From Paenibacillus anaericanus (GTDB lineage Bacteria; Bacillota; Bacilli; Paenibacillales; Paenibacillaceae), in assembly GCF_003994475.1 (NCBI RefSeq), contig NZ_RZNY01000007.1:124001-188000 (forward strand): a stretch of 64,000 nucleotides of DNA, given 5' to 3'. The position numbers and the translations under genes were made by a program. Below are positions 63,352-64,000 of this stretch, piece after piece. The notes under the pieces were generated by a model. The model made no database searches, had not been told where the DNA came from, and worked only from the letters and a program-made list of their open reading frames with translations. The number at the start of each line of letters is the position of its first letter. Within the stretch, counting starts at the first letter, position 1.

Positions 63352-64000
63352 ATGACAATAAAACCATTAGAAGATCAATTGATACAATTCCGTCACGACC
63401 TACATACTTATCCTGAATTATCAAATCAAGAGTTTGAAACGACACATAAAATACGCACAGTACTCGAGCAATACGGGATTTCAATTTGTGATTTACCATT
63501 AACTACGGGCCTAGTTGCTGAAATCAAAGGAGATCTCCCCGGTCCAATCATAGCTTTACGTGGAGATATTGATGCACTGCCGATTCTGGAACAATCAGAT
63601 GTGGATTTCCCCTCCCTACATAAAGGCGTTATGCATGCCTGCGGTCATGATTTTCATACCTCAGTGATGCTCGGTGCAGCGATCCTACTGAATGAACAGA
63701 AGATGATTTTACCTGGGACGGTACGTATTCTGTTCCAACCTGCTGAGGAAACTGGACATGGTGCCATAAACATTCTGAACACGGGGATTCTGGATCATGT
63801 ATCGGCTATATTTGGTCTGCATAATGATCCTACCCTCAAGGTGGGTGAGTTCGGAACAAAGACTGGAGCTCTAACTGCTGGGGTAGATCGTTTTGAAATT
63901 CATGTGACAGGAGTTGGCGCGCATGCTGCCAAGCCACATGAAGGTAATGATCCTATTCTTATTACCGGAGCGATTATTGGGGCACTTCAAAGTATTATCA
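63352..64000 (+). CDS. M20-family amidohydrolase (partial, runs off window)
   Basis: 216 codons visible, open to the right edge. ATG after GAGAGGGAG (an ATG six bases upstream is too close). The zinc motifs ALRGDIDALPI, MHACGHDFHTS and QPAEETGHGA are present, followed by the start of the dimerisation domain (VTGVGAHAAKPHEGNDP). Enzymes of this group deacylate N-acyl amino acids or similar amides, such as YxeP/AmaA types. Confidence 0.88.
   Translation, partial: MTIKPLEDQLIQFRHDLHTYPELSNQEFETTHKIRTVLEQYGISICDLPLTTGLVAEIKGDLPGPIIALRGDIDALPILEQSDVDFPSLHKGVMHACGHDFHTSVMLGAAILLNEQKMILPGTVRILFQPAEETGHGAINILNTGILDHVSAIFGLHNDPTLKVGEFGTKTGALTAGVDRFEIHVTGVGAHAAKPHEGNDPILITGAIIGALQSII

Noticed and set aside
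1-64000. CRISPR arrays, insertion sequences, tRNA/rRNA genes
   Set aside because: No direct-repeat/spacer array, transposase frame with inverted ends, or cloverleaf/rRNA core sequence was recognised.

Overview
The window reads like a chromosomal segment of a spore-forming, low-to-mid GC Bacillales bacterium, most likely Paenibacillus or a close relative. The basis is gene content and style: a Ku/ligase/polymerase end-joining set, paired M23 peptidase and bactofilin genes, an SLH-domain exported protein, YhgE/Pip, DivIVA/GpsB, YtaF, a standalone gltB, strong AGGAGG-type ribosome binding sites and matches to sporulation sigma-factor promoters. This is inferred by eye; no database search was run. 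There are no rRNA or tRNA genes, insertion sequences, prophage genes or CRISPR arrays.

Layout. 1-2.4 kb: the 5' end of a ParM/StbA-like actin gene, then an M23 peptidase and a bactofilin. 2.5-5.4 kb: the t6A tRNA-modification operon tsaE-tsaB-rimI-tsaD. 5.6-8.6 kb: ku, a LigD-type ligase and a LigD-type polymerase as three separate genes. 8.6-13.4 kb: cardiolipin synthase, a second M23 plus bactofilin pair, and an ABC-2 exporter. 13.5-18.2 kb: glutamate synthase large subunit. 18.4-22.7 kb: a TetR plus YhgE/Pip unit and a lipid glycosyltransferase. 22.9-26.9 kb: MCP, Dps, DivIVA/GpsB-like, TatA, YtaF/MntP-like.

26.9-30.5 kb is the most unusual part. It holds a decayed short-chain dehydrogenase, then a two-gene cassette: a ComQ-like class I isoprenoid synthase-fold protein and an 81-residue peptide with an NHLP-type leader and a C-terminal Trp-Gly-Met. 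The cassette follows a good match to a mother-cell sigma-E promoter. A multi-TM histidine kinase gene points toward it. I read it as a candidate prenylated-peptide (ComX-like) or terpene-RiPP system.

30.9-45.4 kb: a small acidic protein, MCP, diguanylate cyclase, an L,D-transpeptidase with an apparent ATT start, a split ThrE exporter, LemA/TPM proteins, a HAD hydrolase, a Tet(M)-like GTPase, an SGNH hydrolase and a polar amino-acid ABC transporter. 45.5-49.7 kb: Mug-type glycosylase and a MocR regulator-ddl-aminotransferase operon. 49.8-52.5 kb: an ABC-2 exporter with two permeases, followed by a 580-bp gene-free stretch with a symmetric repeat element. 53-56.7 kb: a TIM-barrel isomerase, a phosphodiesterase plus YwaF-like membrane protein, and an EamA transporter behind an FMN riboswitch. 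57-64 kb: metNIQ, an SLH protein, a multidomain CoA-disulfide reductase/rhodanese/TusA/DsrE fusion with its ArsR regulator, and the start of an M20 amidohydrolase.

Connections: cell-envelope shaping (M23/bactofilin twice, L,D-transpeptidase, ddl, lipid glycosyltransferase, Cls), sporulation-linked functions (sigma-G-like promoter before ku, sigma-E-like promoter before the peptide cassette, YtaF), and nutrient import (met, polar amino acid, flavin). Several genes start at unusual codons (GTG, TTG, and probably ATT and ATC).
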